This document shows, piece after piece, positions 1-7,165 of a stretch of 20,536 bases of DNA. Below the pieces are notes generated by a model. The model saw only the letters and a list, made by a program, of their open reading frames with translations, searched no databases and was not told where the DNA came from. The position numbers were made by a program, and so were the translations under genes. This DNA is from Caryophanales bacterium UBA6768 (lineage in GTDB: Bacteria; Bacillota; Bacilli; Bacillales_D; Amphibacillaceae), in assembly GCA_002453315.1 (NCBI GenBank), contig DKGO01000229.1, positions 1-20,536 on the forward strand, read 5' to 3'. Position 1 is the first letter of the stretch. Each line of letters opens with the position of its first letter.

Positions 1-1
1 G

Positions 2-172
2 GCTCTGTTAAAGTTTGTTGTTGATAACAATAATCTTGCTTGGCTTCAAATCCAAGAAGGCATCCATCCTCAAAACAACAAAGTCACTATTAAAGACTTG
101 ATTATTCAGGGAAATCTTATACAAAACACAGAAACATATGATACACTAAGATTAAGTAAATTCACCGTATAA
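2..172 (+). CDS. C-terminal end of an unidentified protein (5' truncated by window edge)
   Basis: An open frame enters from the left edge and runs 56 codons to a TAA at 170-172. The visible tail is mixed polar and hydrophobic, starts ALLKFVVDNNN, ends RLSKFTV, and has no recognisable motif or membrane segment. The stop codon lies inside the 30-bp palindrome at 162-191. The next gene starts 63 bases downstream on the same strand, so the two could be co-transcribed. I do not recognise the family, and because the start is outside the window the frame could be spurious. Confidence 0.45.
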   Translation, partial: ALLKFVVDNNNLAWLQIQEGIHPQNNKVTIKDLIIQGNLIQNTETYDTLRLSKFTV

Positions 173-191
173 AATATATTTTATACGGTGA
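162..191. repeat. 30-bp perfect palindrome over a stop codon
   Basis: Two 15-base arms, TCACCGTATAAAATA and its exact complement, abut with no spacer, and the palindrome covers the TAA of the preceding frame. As RNA it would form a hairpin, but no T-tract follows, so it is not a canonical Rho-independent terminator. As DNA it could be a dimer operator for the small gene starting at 236. Its role is unknown. Confidence 0.75.
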
Positions 192-235
192 TACGAACGG
201 GTCATATTAATATGAAAGGAATTAGGGGTGATTAG

Positions 236-415
236 ATGAATAAGTATCTTCTTCATTGGCGACTATTAGTATTAGCTATTATGACATCTCTTCTTTTGAC
301 TGAAACAATAAGCTCAGAAGCCTTTTTAGTAATGATGGTTGGAATTATTCTCTTCGTGGTTATACCCGAGAGTGCAAATGCATTAATGAACAAATATCGA
401 AAAGAAAGTCCATAA
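236..415 (+). CDS. Small membrane protein, 59 aa, unknown function
   Basis: ATG at 236 is preceded at 8 bases by an AGGGGTG ribosome binding site (222-228). The 59-residue product has two hydrophobic stretches, about residues 5-21 and 29-44, joined by a short polar turn containing TETISSE. It ends in a basic tail (NKYRKESP), the pattern of a two-helix membrane peptide. A strong terminator follows 40 bases after the stop, so this is the last gene of its transcript. I recognise no family. The SD, membrane pattern and terminator make it a credible gene despite its size. Confidence 0.6.
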   Translation: MNKYLLHWRLLVLAIMTSLLLTETISSEAFLVMMVGIILFVVIPESANALMNKYRKESP

Positions 416-454
416 TTGGGCGCAATTGTTGCATAAGGAAACCTATACAACCAT

Positions 455-489
455 AGGAACTCCCAGTAATTGGGAGTTCCTGCCTTTTT
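455..489 (+). terminator. Rho-independent terminator after the 59-aa gene
   Basis: An 11-bp perfect stem (AGGAACTCCCA at 455-465 with its complement at 471-481) encloses a 5-base loop and is followed by GCCTTTTTG. It is placed to end the transcript carrying the small membrane protein. Confidence 0.9.
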
Positions 490-598
490 GTAAATAAACA
501 ATTTTGAACTTTTACAGGGCCATACATTAAAGAGAAAACTTTTTAGGAATCAATTTATACAATGAATAATCTATGATAATAATATTGATAGGATTCTT

Positions 599-620
599 CA
601 ACAAACTAGCTAGATTGTTG
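599..620. promoter_or_regulatory. 22-bp near-palindrome upstream of the GNAT gene
   Basis: CAACAA and TTGTTG flank a central CTAGCTAG palindrome, with one A/A mismatch on each side. It sits 43 bases upstream of the GNAT start codon, where an operator or a 5'-leader hairpin could act. No regulator can be assigned from sequence. Confidence 0.35.
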
Positions 621-662
621 TAATAATTTAAATTTTTTAAAAGTATAAGGGGCTGTTTATTT

Positions 663-1147
663 ATGGGGAATACGCTTAATCAATCTGTAGAATTACAGTG
701 GTATAAACAAGAATTTTTTAAACAACTAAGGAATTTTGAATTGCCTGAAGAGAAAGCACAATTTACAGCATTTCCAGTTGATTTATTGGAAGGGTTAGTA
801 GATGGGCAATATCCAATTGTAATACTAAATAAAAATGAACCAGTTGGTTTTTCTTGCTACACTCAACCAACAGAGTAAAGGAATATTCCGATAACCCTCA
901 TGCCTTGTTATTAACTGCATTATCAATAAACTATTTGCAACAAGGTAAGGGGTTTGCAACAAAAGGAATGAATCTGCTTAAAAGCTTTATTAATCAGGAA
1001 CTGCCACAATACGATGAGATTGTATTGGCAGTTAATCATAAAAACATTCCAGCTCAAAAACTTTATGAAAAAGTTGGTTACCGTGATACCGGTAGAAGGA
1101 AAATAGGTAAACTAGGCGAACAATTGATTTTTAGCACCTCCGTTTAG
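663..1147 (+). pseudogene. GNAT-family N-acetyltransferase, disrupted by a one-base frameshift
   Basis: ATG at 663 follows an AAGGGG ribosome binding site (647-652). The first frame runs 71 codons to EPVGFSCYTQPTE and stops at 878. The remainder of a GNAT domain continues in another frame from about 851 to 1147, including the acetyl-CoA loop QGKGFA (motif A) and the C-terminal AQKLYEKVGY segment typical of GNATs. Adding one T to the T5 run at 848-852 would join them as EPVGFFLLHSTNRVKEY, giving a normal 161-residue enzyme. Such enzymes move acetyl from acetyl-CoA to an amine; the acceptor here is unknown. The break is either a real inactivating deletion or a homopolymer sequencing error. There is no canonical slippery heptamer to argue for programmed shifting. 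Confidence 0.8.
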
Positions 1148-1426
1148 AGGTATCAACAATCAGGCGCGATTATGTGATAAGAAAACCAAAAAAGGAACTT
1201 GTCTAAAGGGGTCTGTTTGCTTGTTAATTTAATTGTAATTGTGGTGTGAATCCAATTAAAAATATCCCGATAATAAGGGCTGATATTTCTAATTCTATTT
1301 AACCTTTTGTACTTAAAAACCGAACCTGTTAGCATAAAGACTATGGGCTTTTTATTTTTATCGTCCTTTTCAAGCTGGGTGTGACAAATTTCAGGCAATT
1401 TTTTATATGGAGTACAGCGGTAGGTT

Positions 1427-3226
1427 TTAGTTATTTATCATTTTCAGTACTTTGTCTAGGTTTTGTATTTTTGCGGCATTAAAATAACTTGCAAATGGAC
1501 AACCAATATCCTGCACCCGATTTACTACGTTTTCAATTGTAAATTGATCCGGAACAAGCCCATTTTTTACCTCATTCCAATAAAGGGGAACGGCAACTGT
1601 GGCATCCCTTGTTTTCCTTGGTGAATATGGGGCAATGATTGTTTTATCCTTTCCATGCTGAACATAATCAATGTATAATCGTCCTTCTCTATTTTTCTTT
1701 AATCGCTCAGTTGTAAACAAATGTGTATAAGCATTTTCTACCGTCCATGCAATCGCCTGTGTAAAAAGGGCTGTTGCATTGTAAGTTATGCTACCCTCTT
1801 CAATCGGAATATGGATTTGTAGACCTTTATTTCCGGAAGTCTTAACAAAAGAAATTAAATTCAATTCATCTAATAAAGGTTTCAATATTTGGGCGGCTTT
1901 AATCGCTAAATCAAAACTATCTCTGTCAGGTGGGTCTAAATCAAAGACAATTTCATTTGGGTAATTACTTCCTATCGTTTGAAAAGGCACATGGAATTCA
2001 ACTGCCCCATGATTTGCAAACCAAATGAGTACCTCTAATTTACTGCAAATTATTAGTTGATCATTATCTATTTTTACAGAATCAATAAATTCGGGTGCAT
2101 AATTTGGTAAGTTCTTTTGAAAGAAACTTTCATGTCGAACCCCATCTGGCGCACGGATCACTGTTAATGCCTTTTCCTTTAAAAAGGGTAGCATATAAGG
2201 AGAAATTTCCCGCATATAAGTAAGCATGTCTCCTTTCGTTAATCTATTGTCTGGCCAAAAAACTTTTTCTATATTAGTGAATTCGATTTTGGGCGGAATC
2301 ATTGCCATATCAAGCTTTAGTTGTTGTAATGTACAATCAGTAGGCTTTACGGTAGGCAACAGTTCTCTAAATGCTGGTTCACGCAATTCATCCTTGTATA
2401 AATCCAACGTATTTATAGATGCACAAATTGCTGGTAGAAGCGTATAGCCGTTCCCCTGTTTGTTTCCTTCTGATAAAAAAATTTGTTTTAAAGTTTTTAT
2501 TGACTCATCATTTAGTCCATGTTTACATTTTCCAATTGTTTTAATCATTTTCCCATCATAAACACTAACTGTAAAATACCCGTTTTCCGTATCCAAATGG
2601 GTTAGGAAACCTTTTATTGTCCGCCAATTTTTAATTTTGAACCAATCACGATGTTTTTTCCCTTCATAGTAAAGGCTGTTTTTCCTTTTTACAATCATCC
2701 CTTCGGCTTTAAAATCAAAAATGATTTGCCACAGTTTATCGAAATTTTCATATGTATCAACTAAATAGATTCTTAAATTCAATTTAGCTTTTCTAAACAC
2801 ATCATTTAGTAACCTCTTACGAACTTGAATGTTATCTTGATAAAGGTCTTCTCCATTTAGTTGCAACAAATCAAATGCCATAAATGTTGCAGGTCTTATT
2901 TCCAATGCTTTTTTAATTGACTCTTTACTTTTCATTCTTCCGCGTTTTTGTATTAAAGAAAAATTCGCCCCGAAATGATGATTCAAAACAACTAATTCAC
3001 CATCAAATTTTAATGGTAAAAAATTAGTAATAAGCGGTTGTTTTGCTTGACAATAGTCAATGACTTCCGGAAAGTAATCGGTTAAGTCTTTATTGTTTTT
3101 ACTTATAAGTCTGATATTTGTTTTTTCCCAATGTAAAACACAGCGAAAACCATCATATTTCACTTCATACAACCAATCCTGGCCATGTGGGATAGCATCA
3201 ATTGCTATTGGTTTCATCACATTCAT
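1427..3226 (-). CDS. ligD: ATP-dependent DNA ligase D (ligase-polymerase), NHEJ
   Basis: A 599-residue bifunctional enzyme that seals double-strand breaks with Ku. The N-terminal ligase domain shows motif I KYDGFR with nucleophile K23, FDGE at 74-77, FDLLQLNGE at 118-126, EGMIVK at 175-180 and motif V WFKIK at 195-199, followed by an OB-fold region to about 300. The C-terminal primase-polymerase domain (about 315-599) shows the catalytic DLDPP (D429, D431), SGNKGLQIH (464-472) and a third acidic residue in LYIDY (D520). Ligase-then-polymerase order without a phosphoesterase module is the Bacillus arrangement, about 600 residues. ATG at 3226 follows an AGGAGG site (3234-3239) at 7 bases. It is divergent from ku, sharing a 105-bp upstream region. 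In B. subtilis the Ku/LigD pair is known to act in spores. Confidence 0.97.
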   Translation of the reverse strand: MNVMKPIAIDAIPHGQDWLYEVKYDGFRCVLHWEKTNIRLISKNNKDLTDYFPEVIDYCQAKQPLITNFLPLKFDGELVVLNHHFGANFSLIQKRGRMKSKESIKKALEIRPATFMAFDLLQLNGEDLYQDNIQVRKRLLNDVFRKAKLNLRIYLVDTYENFDKLWQIIFDFKAEGMIVKRKNSLYYEGKKHRDWFKIKNWRTIKGFLTHLDTENGYFTVSVYDGKMIKTIGKCKHGLNDESIKTLKQIFLSEGNKQGNGYTLLPAICASINTLDLYKDELREPAFRELLPTVKPTDCTLQQLKLDMAMIPPKIEFTNIEKVFWPDNRLTKGDMLTYMREISPYMLPFLKEKALTVIRAPDGVRHESFFQKNLPNYAPEFIDSVKIDNDQLIICSKLEVLIWFANHGAVEFHVPFQTIGSNYPNEIVFDLDPPDRDSFDLAIKAAQILKPLLDELNLISFVKTSGNKGLQIHIPIEEGSITYNATALFTQAIAWTVENAYTHLFTTERLKKNREGRLYIDYVQHGKDKTIIAPYSPRKTRDATVAVPLYWNEVKNGLVPDQFTIENVVNRVQDIGCPFASYFNAAKIQNLDKVLKMINN

Positions 3227-3331
3227 GGGAAAACCTCCTTCTTATAAGATGGCATAATTATAAAAAAATAAACCATTGACAGCATAAAAGTAGTCGTTAA
3301 CGATAAACTAAGCACAAAAGGAGGACGAACA
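3227..3331. promoter_or_regulatory. Divergent ligD/ku upstream region
   Basis: The 105 bases between the start codons hold both ribosome binding sites. A TTGACA (3276-3281) is oriented toward ku, but the -10 match at 16-17 bases is poor. A TATAAT toward ligD lies at 3257-3262 on the minus strand without a clear -35. A 10-bp palindrome TCGTTAACGA (3294-3303) lies 28 bases before the ku ATG and is a candidate operator. I could not make a convincing sigma-G promoter from either strand. Confidence 0.4.
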
Positions 3332-4171
3332 ATGCATACAATGTGGAAAGGAACAATTAGTTTTGGTCTTGTCAATATTCCGGTAAAAATGCATGCTGCA
3401 ACTGAAAATAAAGACGTAAAACTAAGACAACTACATAAGGAGTGTCAAACACCGATTAAATACGAAAAAGTATGTCCTGTATGTGATCGAGAAGTTAAAA
3501 CCGAGGAGATTGTTAAAGCATATGAATATGCAAAAAATAAATTTGTGTTGTTAGATGAAGAAGAATTAGAAGCATTAAGAAAAGAACAAACAGACAAAGC
3601 AGTTGAAATAATTGATTTTGTAAAGTTAGCGGACATTGACCCTATTTACTTCGAAAAAAGCTACTATTTATCACCTAATGAAGGTGGCAATAAAGCCTAC
3701 GGTTTATTGCGGAATGCATTAAAGGACACTAAGAAAATAGGAGTAGCCAAGATGATGATTCGTTCAAAAGAACAACTAGCAGTTATTCGCGTTTATGCTA
3801 ATACTTTAGTCGTTGAAACTATTCATTATCCAGATGAAGTACGGGATGTAAAAGAGGTCCCGAATGTACCTACCAAAGTAGAATCGGTAAAAAAAGAACT
3901 TGATACCGCTAAGATGCTCATCGAACAATTAACGACTAAATTTGATCCGGAAAAATACAAAGATGATTATCGAACCGCATTGCTCGAATTAATAGAAGAA
4001 AAGAAAAACAAAAAGCAAACAACAACTGTTACAACAGAGGGAAAACCAGGACCCGATTATGAGTCGAACTTAATGGACGCTCTCCAAGCATCTCTAGATC
4101 GAGCAAAAAAGGAAGGCCCTAAATCAAATTCTAAAGGGAAAACAACTCCAATGAAAAAGGTTACTAAATAA
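3332..4171 (+). CDS. ku: Ku protein (bacterial NHEJ end-binding)
   Basis: A 279-residue homodimeric Ku that threads onto DNA ends and recruits LigD. The N-terminus MHTMWKGTISFGLVNIPVK is the Ku signature and matches B. subtilis YkoV nearly residue for residue. The core beta-barrel and bridge follow, with DPIYFEKSYYL (about 102-112) and an HKEC...CPVC cluster at 35-51. The C-terminal helix region (KFDPEKYKDDYRTALLELIE) and a lysine-rich tail (from about 225) are typical of Ku extensions that touch LigD and DNA. The ATG lies 7 bases after AAGGAGG (3318-3324). It is divergent from ligD, so both proteins can be induced together. Confidence 0.97.
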   Translation: MHTMWKGTISFGLVNIPVKMHAATENKDVKLRQLHKECQTPIKYEKVCPVCDREVKTEEIVKAYEYAKNKFVLLDEEELEALRKEQTDKAVEIIDFVKLADIDPIYFEKSYYLSPNEGGNKAYGLLRNALKDTKKIGVAKMMIRSKEQLAVIRVYANTLVVETIHYPDEVRDVKEVPNVPTKVESVKKELDTAKMLIEQLTTKFDPEKYKDDYRTALLELIEEKKNKKQTTTVTTEGKPGPDYESNLMDALQASLDRAKKEGPKSNSKGKTTPMKKVTK

Positions 4172-4200
4172 ATATAAAATTGTATTGAAGATTACTCATA

Positions 4201-4226
4201 AAAGACTACCTATAATGGTGGTCTTT
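4201..4226. terminator. Hairpin terminator after ku
   Basis: AAAGACTACC (4201-4210) pairs with GGTGGTCTTT (4217-4226), nine Watson-Crick pairs plus one G-T, around a TATAAT loop. It begins 30 bases after the ku stop. The A-run and T-run at its ends are short, so termination may be modest and could work in both directions. Confidence 0.6.
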
Positions 4227-4271
4227 ACTATTCATCCAGCCTTTCATTCAGAGTATTATTGCATTTAATAG

Positions 4272-4505
4272 GACGACACTCGTTTGATTTTTCTATTTTC
4301 TCCATTTCTAAATGAGAGAGATGACTTCCCTCATTTGATTTTCCCATTTTCACCATTTCTAAATGAGAGAGACGACTTCCCTCATTTGATTTTCCCGCTT
4401 TCACCATTTCTAAATGAGAGAGATGACTTCCCTCATTTAATTTTCCCATTTTCGCTATTTCTAAATGAGAGAGATGACTTCCCTCATTTAATTTCCCCAT
4501 TTTTA
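4272..4505. repeat. 51-bp tandem repeat, family A (about 5 units)
   Basis: Units recur with GATGAC or GACGAC at 4320, 4371, 4422 and 4473, exactly 51 bp apart, preceded by a diverged 48-bp unit from about 4272. The consensus contains CATTTCTAAATGAGAGAGA followed by GACTTCCCTCATTT. AAATGAG and CTCATTT make a 7-bp inverted repeat with a 13-base loop centred on unit position 21. Since 51 is divisible by three and the units lack stops, several frames stay open on both strands (for example a 17-residue minus-strand repeat with SHLSHLEM). No start codon with a ribosome binding site serves them, so I regard this as a non-coding minisatellite. Confidence 0.9.
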
Positions 4506-4862
4506 CATTTTTCAGAGGAGCTAGACACGCTAGCACACTTGAAATCACGGTTTTTTCTTTTTTCAGAGGAGCTAGACGCCCTAGCACACTTGAAATCATG
4601 GTTTTTTCTTTTTTCAGAGGAGCTAGACGCCCTAGCACACTTGAAATCACGGTTTTTTCATTTTTCAAAGGAGCTAGACGTCCCAGCACACTTGAAATCA
4701 CAGTTTTCCCATTTTTCAAAGGAGCTAGACACCCCTGCACATTTGAAATCACGATTTTTTCATTTTTCGGAGGAGCTAGACATCCCAGCACACTTGAAAT
4801 GACAGTTTTCTCATTTTTCAGAGGAGCTATACAAGCTCCTTCACTGAAAAAAACAGTAATCT
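4506..4862. repeat. 51-bp tandem repeat, family B (7 units)
   Basis: GAGCTA recurs at 4518, 4569, 4620, 4671, 4722, 4773 and 4824, exactly 51 bp apart. Each unit starts CATTTTTC, continues AGGAGCTAGAC and ends TTGAAATCACGGTTTTTT. Units 1-3 carry GCTAG/CTAGC inverted repeats with a 5-base loop; units 4-6 have lost some pairing; unit 7 has a 7-bp AGGAGCT/AGCTCCT stem. Sequence differs from family A, but period and dyad position agree, and the spacing between dyads across the A/B junction is also 51 bp. On the minus strand the units read as 17-residue repeats (GRLAPLKNEKTVISSVL), continuous with family A. That open frame reaches a TAA near 4889 with no ATG or SD, so coding is doubtful. Confidence 0.9.
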
Positions 4863-5062
4863 CCCCCTTAATCCTTAAAATCCATGTTAATTAAATCTCG
4901 TTTATCTATGATAAAAAAATGTATGTTATAATATTGTCTACCAATCTCTAATTATTACTTATACAATCGTTTTAAACAGGCAAGCATTATTCGACGTTGA
5001 TTTGTAAAATTAATAAAGATAAGAGTTTACCAACAATAGATAAGAAGGAAATGATTCAATAA
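4863..5062. other. Intergenic DNA between repeats and pseudogene
   Basis: About 200 bp with no supported gene. The only signal is TGTTATAAT at 4924-4932, an extended -10 box toward the plus strand with no good -35. It may be the orphan promoter of the decayed kinase gene that follows. No repeat units are seen here. Confidence 0.35.
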
Positions 5063-5430
5063 ATTTCACAAACGCTTAATACTCCAAATCCAATAATCGA
5101 CTGGGAATACAGTGGCATGTTTGACCCAATATGGGACATTGCCACCATATTTCTCTCATTTAATATGACATTAGCCGAAAAGATGTTAATCTTAAGACAC
5201 TACTTACAACGTAAACCAACCAATGAGGAAATTCAATGGATATTGCTTCATAAGATTTTCCGGGATTAATTTGGACCTAGTGGATTTATTTTAAAGATGC
5301 TAAAGGAAGCAGTTATTTAATAAAAAGAATCAATCGTATTGTTGAAAGAACACATAAAAGTATTCAGCATGATGATAATAACATGTTGTTGTCGTTTAAA
5401 AGGAGGAAGAGATCATCGTTATTAGTGTAA
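5063..5430 (+). pseudogene. Remnant of a LicA/choline-kinase-like phosphotransferase (C-terminal part)
   Basis: The frame from 5063 encodes PIIDWEYSGMFDPIWDIA, the conserved metal-binding region of LicA-type choline kinases (IDWEYxGMxDPxWDxA), then continues to HKIFRD and stops at TAA 5267-5269. One extra T after GAT at 5264-5266 would restore DLIWT, then a TAG at 5278-5280 where Leu is expected, then WIYFKDAKGSSY, the usual WTxxKEAKG region of the family, open to 5430. So the gene has lost its N-terminal half and carries both a frameshift and a nonsense codon. It also has a TAA in frame at 5060-5062. The family phosphorylates choline or similar alcohols with ATP; this copy cannot be functional. 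Its tail overlaps the ribosome binding site of the next gene. Confidence 0.7.
5401..5406 (+). promoter_or_regulatory. Strong ribosome binding site without a canonical start codon at proper distance
   Basis: AGGAGG at 5401-5406 is a perfect Shine-Dalgarno sequence. At 5-11 bases downstream in the PucR frame the codons are ATC (5412), ATC (5415) and GTT (5418), not ATG, GTG or TTG. The first canonical codon in frame is TTG at 5445, 38 bases away. This is the evidence for a non-canonical or mutated start in the regulator gene. Confidence 0.6.
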
Positions 5431-5444
5431 AAGATGCGCTTCAA

Positions 5445-7052
5445 TTGCCAATTATGAAACAAACCAATTTAATTGCTGGAGAGCAAGGTATTGACAAACA
5501 AATAAAATGGGTAACTGTCGTTGAAGTAATTGAAGATATTGAAAGATTACAAGACGGTGAATTTTTAATCACGACTGGCTTTAATTTGTTAGAAGACCGA
5601 GAAAGATTAGATATCTTTCATAATTTATTACGTTCCCGCCCAGTGTCAGCCGTTGCCATTTATACGAGCTTTTACATGGAAAAAATTCCAGGGAGTTTTA
5701 TCCAATTAGCGAACGAAAACGCCCTACCACTCATAGAAATCCCACTCGATATAAACTTTTCTGAAATAACAAAGGAACTACTACAATATATTGTCAATCA
5801 ACAGACAAAACTGTTAGAACAAGCCGAACAAGTCCACCGGGAACTGATGGCCTTAATTTTAAATGATCGGAGTTTATCAGAAATAACTGGTAGACTATCA
5901 GAACTAACAAATTCTAACATCTATATATTCAATGAATTTTACGGCATCATTTTTAGCAATCAGGAAACTAAAAATAAATCCCAATCTATTTTTATAGAAC
6001 AAAAAGGTAACATTGATATGAAACCAAAACTTATTTATAGCCTAGAAAAGAAATCGATTGAATATCTTGAAATAGAAAATACTTTATTTACCATTTATCC
6101 GATTATTGCAAAACAATCTTGTTTTGGATGGATTGTAATGGAAAAATCAAAAAATAAACAAAATGAATTAGATGAAATAGCAATCGAACGAGCAACCTCT
6201 ATTTACGCCATGGAATTTATAAAAAAACAAGCGATTGAAGAGACAAAACTTCGGGTACAAAATAATTTATTAGATGATATTTTTACTATAAAATATTCTA
6301 ACCCTCAGTTCATTATTGACCAAGGAGCTAAATTTAATTATGATTTCACATTATCCCAAAGTGTCTTTCACTTAACCTTTTCTCCCTATGAACAAACGGA
6401 CATGCAATTACTAGACCGTTTATATCAATTTATAGAACATTTCTTCATTCAAAAAAAACGTCAACATATGATTCAAATGAGACTTCAATCCATTATTTTA
6501 CTAACGAATATCATTGATGATCAAGACGATGATGATGAACACATGATACAATTAGCTCAAGAATTAAATCGCCAATGGGACTACTATTCACCAAATAATT
6601 CACTAGTGATAGGAATTGGCCATACTTACGATAATATTAGCCAGCTGGGAAAGAGTGCCCAAGAGTCCCAGTATGCTAACCAATTAAGGGATTTGGTTGA
6701 TCCGACAAAACAGATTATTCATTTTAAAGACTTGGGCATGTATCAATTTTTACTTAAAATGCATCGAAATAAAATTGATTTAACTACAATTTATGGAGAA
6801 ACACTTGGTGACTTACTTTCCGAAACGGGACGTGATATCGATTTAGTTGAAACGATTGACACTTATTTCAGACAAAATCAAAGCATTAAATTCACAGCGG
6901 AAAAATTATATATTCATCGGCACACTCTTCGTTATCGACTTAACCAAATTGAAAAAAGAACTGGTCTCCACTTAAAATTAACGGATGATGCTTTCAAATT
7001 AAATTTTTGTTTAATGGCATATAAACTAGATACTGTTTTAAAGCAAAATTAA
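5445..7052 (+). CDS. PucR-family transcriptional regulator
   Basis: A DNA-binding regulator of the PucR/CdaR type, which usually activates a neighbouring catabolic operon. From TTG 5445 it is 535 residues. An N-terminal PucR ligand-sensing domain (about 1-115, with VVEVIEDIERLQDGEFLITTG) is followed by a coiled stretch, a weakly conserved middle domain (about 270-420), and the C-terminal HTH_30 (about 468-530) with AEKLYIHRHTLRYRLNQIEKRTG. I kept TTG as the first canonical start. However, the frame is open upstream to 5400 and encodes IVISVKDALQLP, the expected N-terminus of the family, beside a perfect AGGAGG (5401-5406), so translation probably begins at an ATC near 5412-5415 or from a mutated ATG. 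It converges on the amino-acid catabolic/ABC operon, its likely target. Confidence 0.9.
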   Translation: MPIMKQTNLIAGEQGIDKQIKWVTVVEVIEDIERLQDGEFLITTGFNLLEDRERLDIFHNLLRSRPVSAVAIYTSFYMEKIPGSFIQLANENALPLIEIPLDINFSEITKELLQYIVNQQTKLLEQAEQVHRELMALILNDRSLSEITGRLSELTNSNIYIFNEFYGIIFSNQETKNKSQSIFIEQKGNIDMKPKLIYSLEKKSIEYLEIENTLFTIYPIIAKQSCFGWIVMEKSKNKQNELDEIAIERATSIYAMEFIKKQAIEETKLRVQNNLLDDIFTIKYSNPQFIIDQGAKFNYDFTLSQSVFHLTFSPYEQTDMQLLDRLYQFIEHFFIQKKRQHMIQMRLQSIILLTNIIDDQDDDDEHMIQLAQELNRQWDYYSPNNSLVIGIGHTYDNISQLGKSAQESQYANQLRDLVDPTKQIIHFKDLGMYQFLLKMHRNKIDLTTIYGETLGDLLSETGRDIDLVETIDTYFRQNQSIKFTAEKLYIHRHTLRYRLNQIEKRTGLHLKLTDDAFKLNFCLMAYKLDTVLKQN

Positions 7053-7098
7053 ATCGAAATAGAGACAAGGGAGTAAGGCTTGGAATTTCCAGCATGTG

Positions 7099-7146
7099 AA
7101 AAGGCTAGAAAGTATCCATATAATTGGAATGCTATCTAGCCTTTTT
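7099..7146. terminator. Bidirectional terminator between regulator and ABC operon
   Basis: An 11-bp stem, AAAAGGCTAGA (7099-7109) with TCTAGCCTTTT (7135-7145), is flanked by an A-run on one side and a T-run on the other. It can therefore terminate the regulator gene (plus) and the seven-gene operon (minus). Confidence 0.85.
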
Positions 7147-7165
7147 TATTTTTCAAGACAAATGA

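Noticed and set aside
253..501. 82-codon minus-strand frame over the small membrane gene
   Set aside because: It is antisense to a better supported gene and runs through its terminator hairpin.
848..856. Programmed -1 frameshift in the GNAT gene
   Set aside because: The sequence GGTTTTTCTTG lacks a canonical slippery heptamer and no stimulatory structure is evident; a one-base deletion is simpler.
1153..1398. 81-codon minus-strand open frame between the GNAT and ligD genes
   Set aside because: No ribosome binding site, no domain, and composition like random AT-rich DNA. The 279-bp gap otherwise shows only a weak stem before a T-run near 1330-1360, too poor to call as a terminator.
4272..4862. 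CRISPR array
   Set aside because: The array is directly tandem, with no constant repeat separated by unique spacers, units are 51 bp throughout, and no cas genes are nearby.
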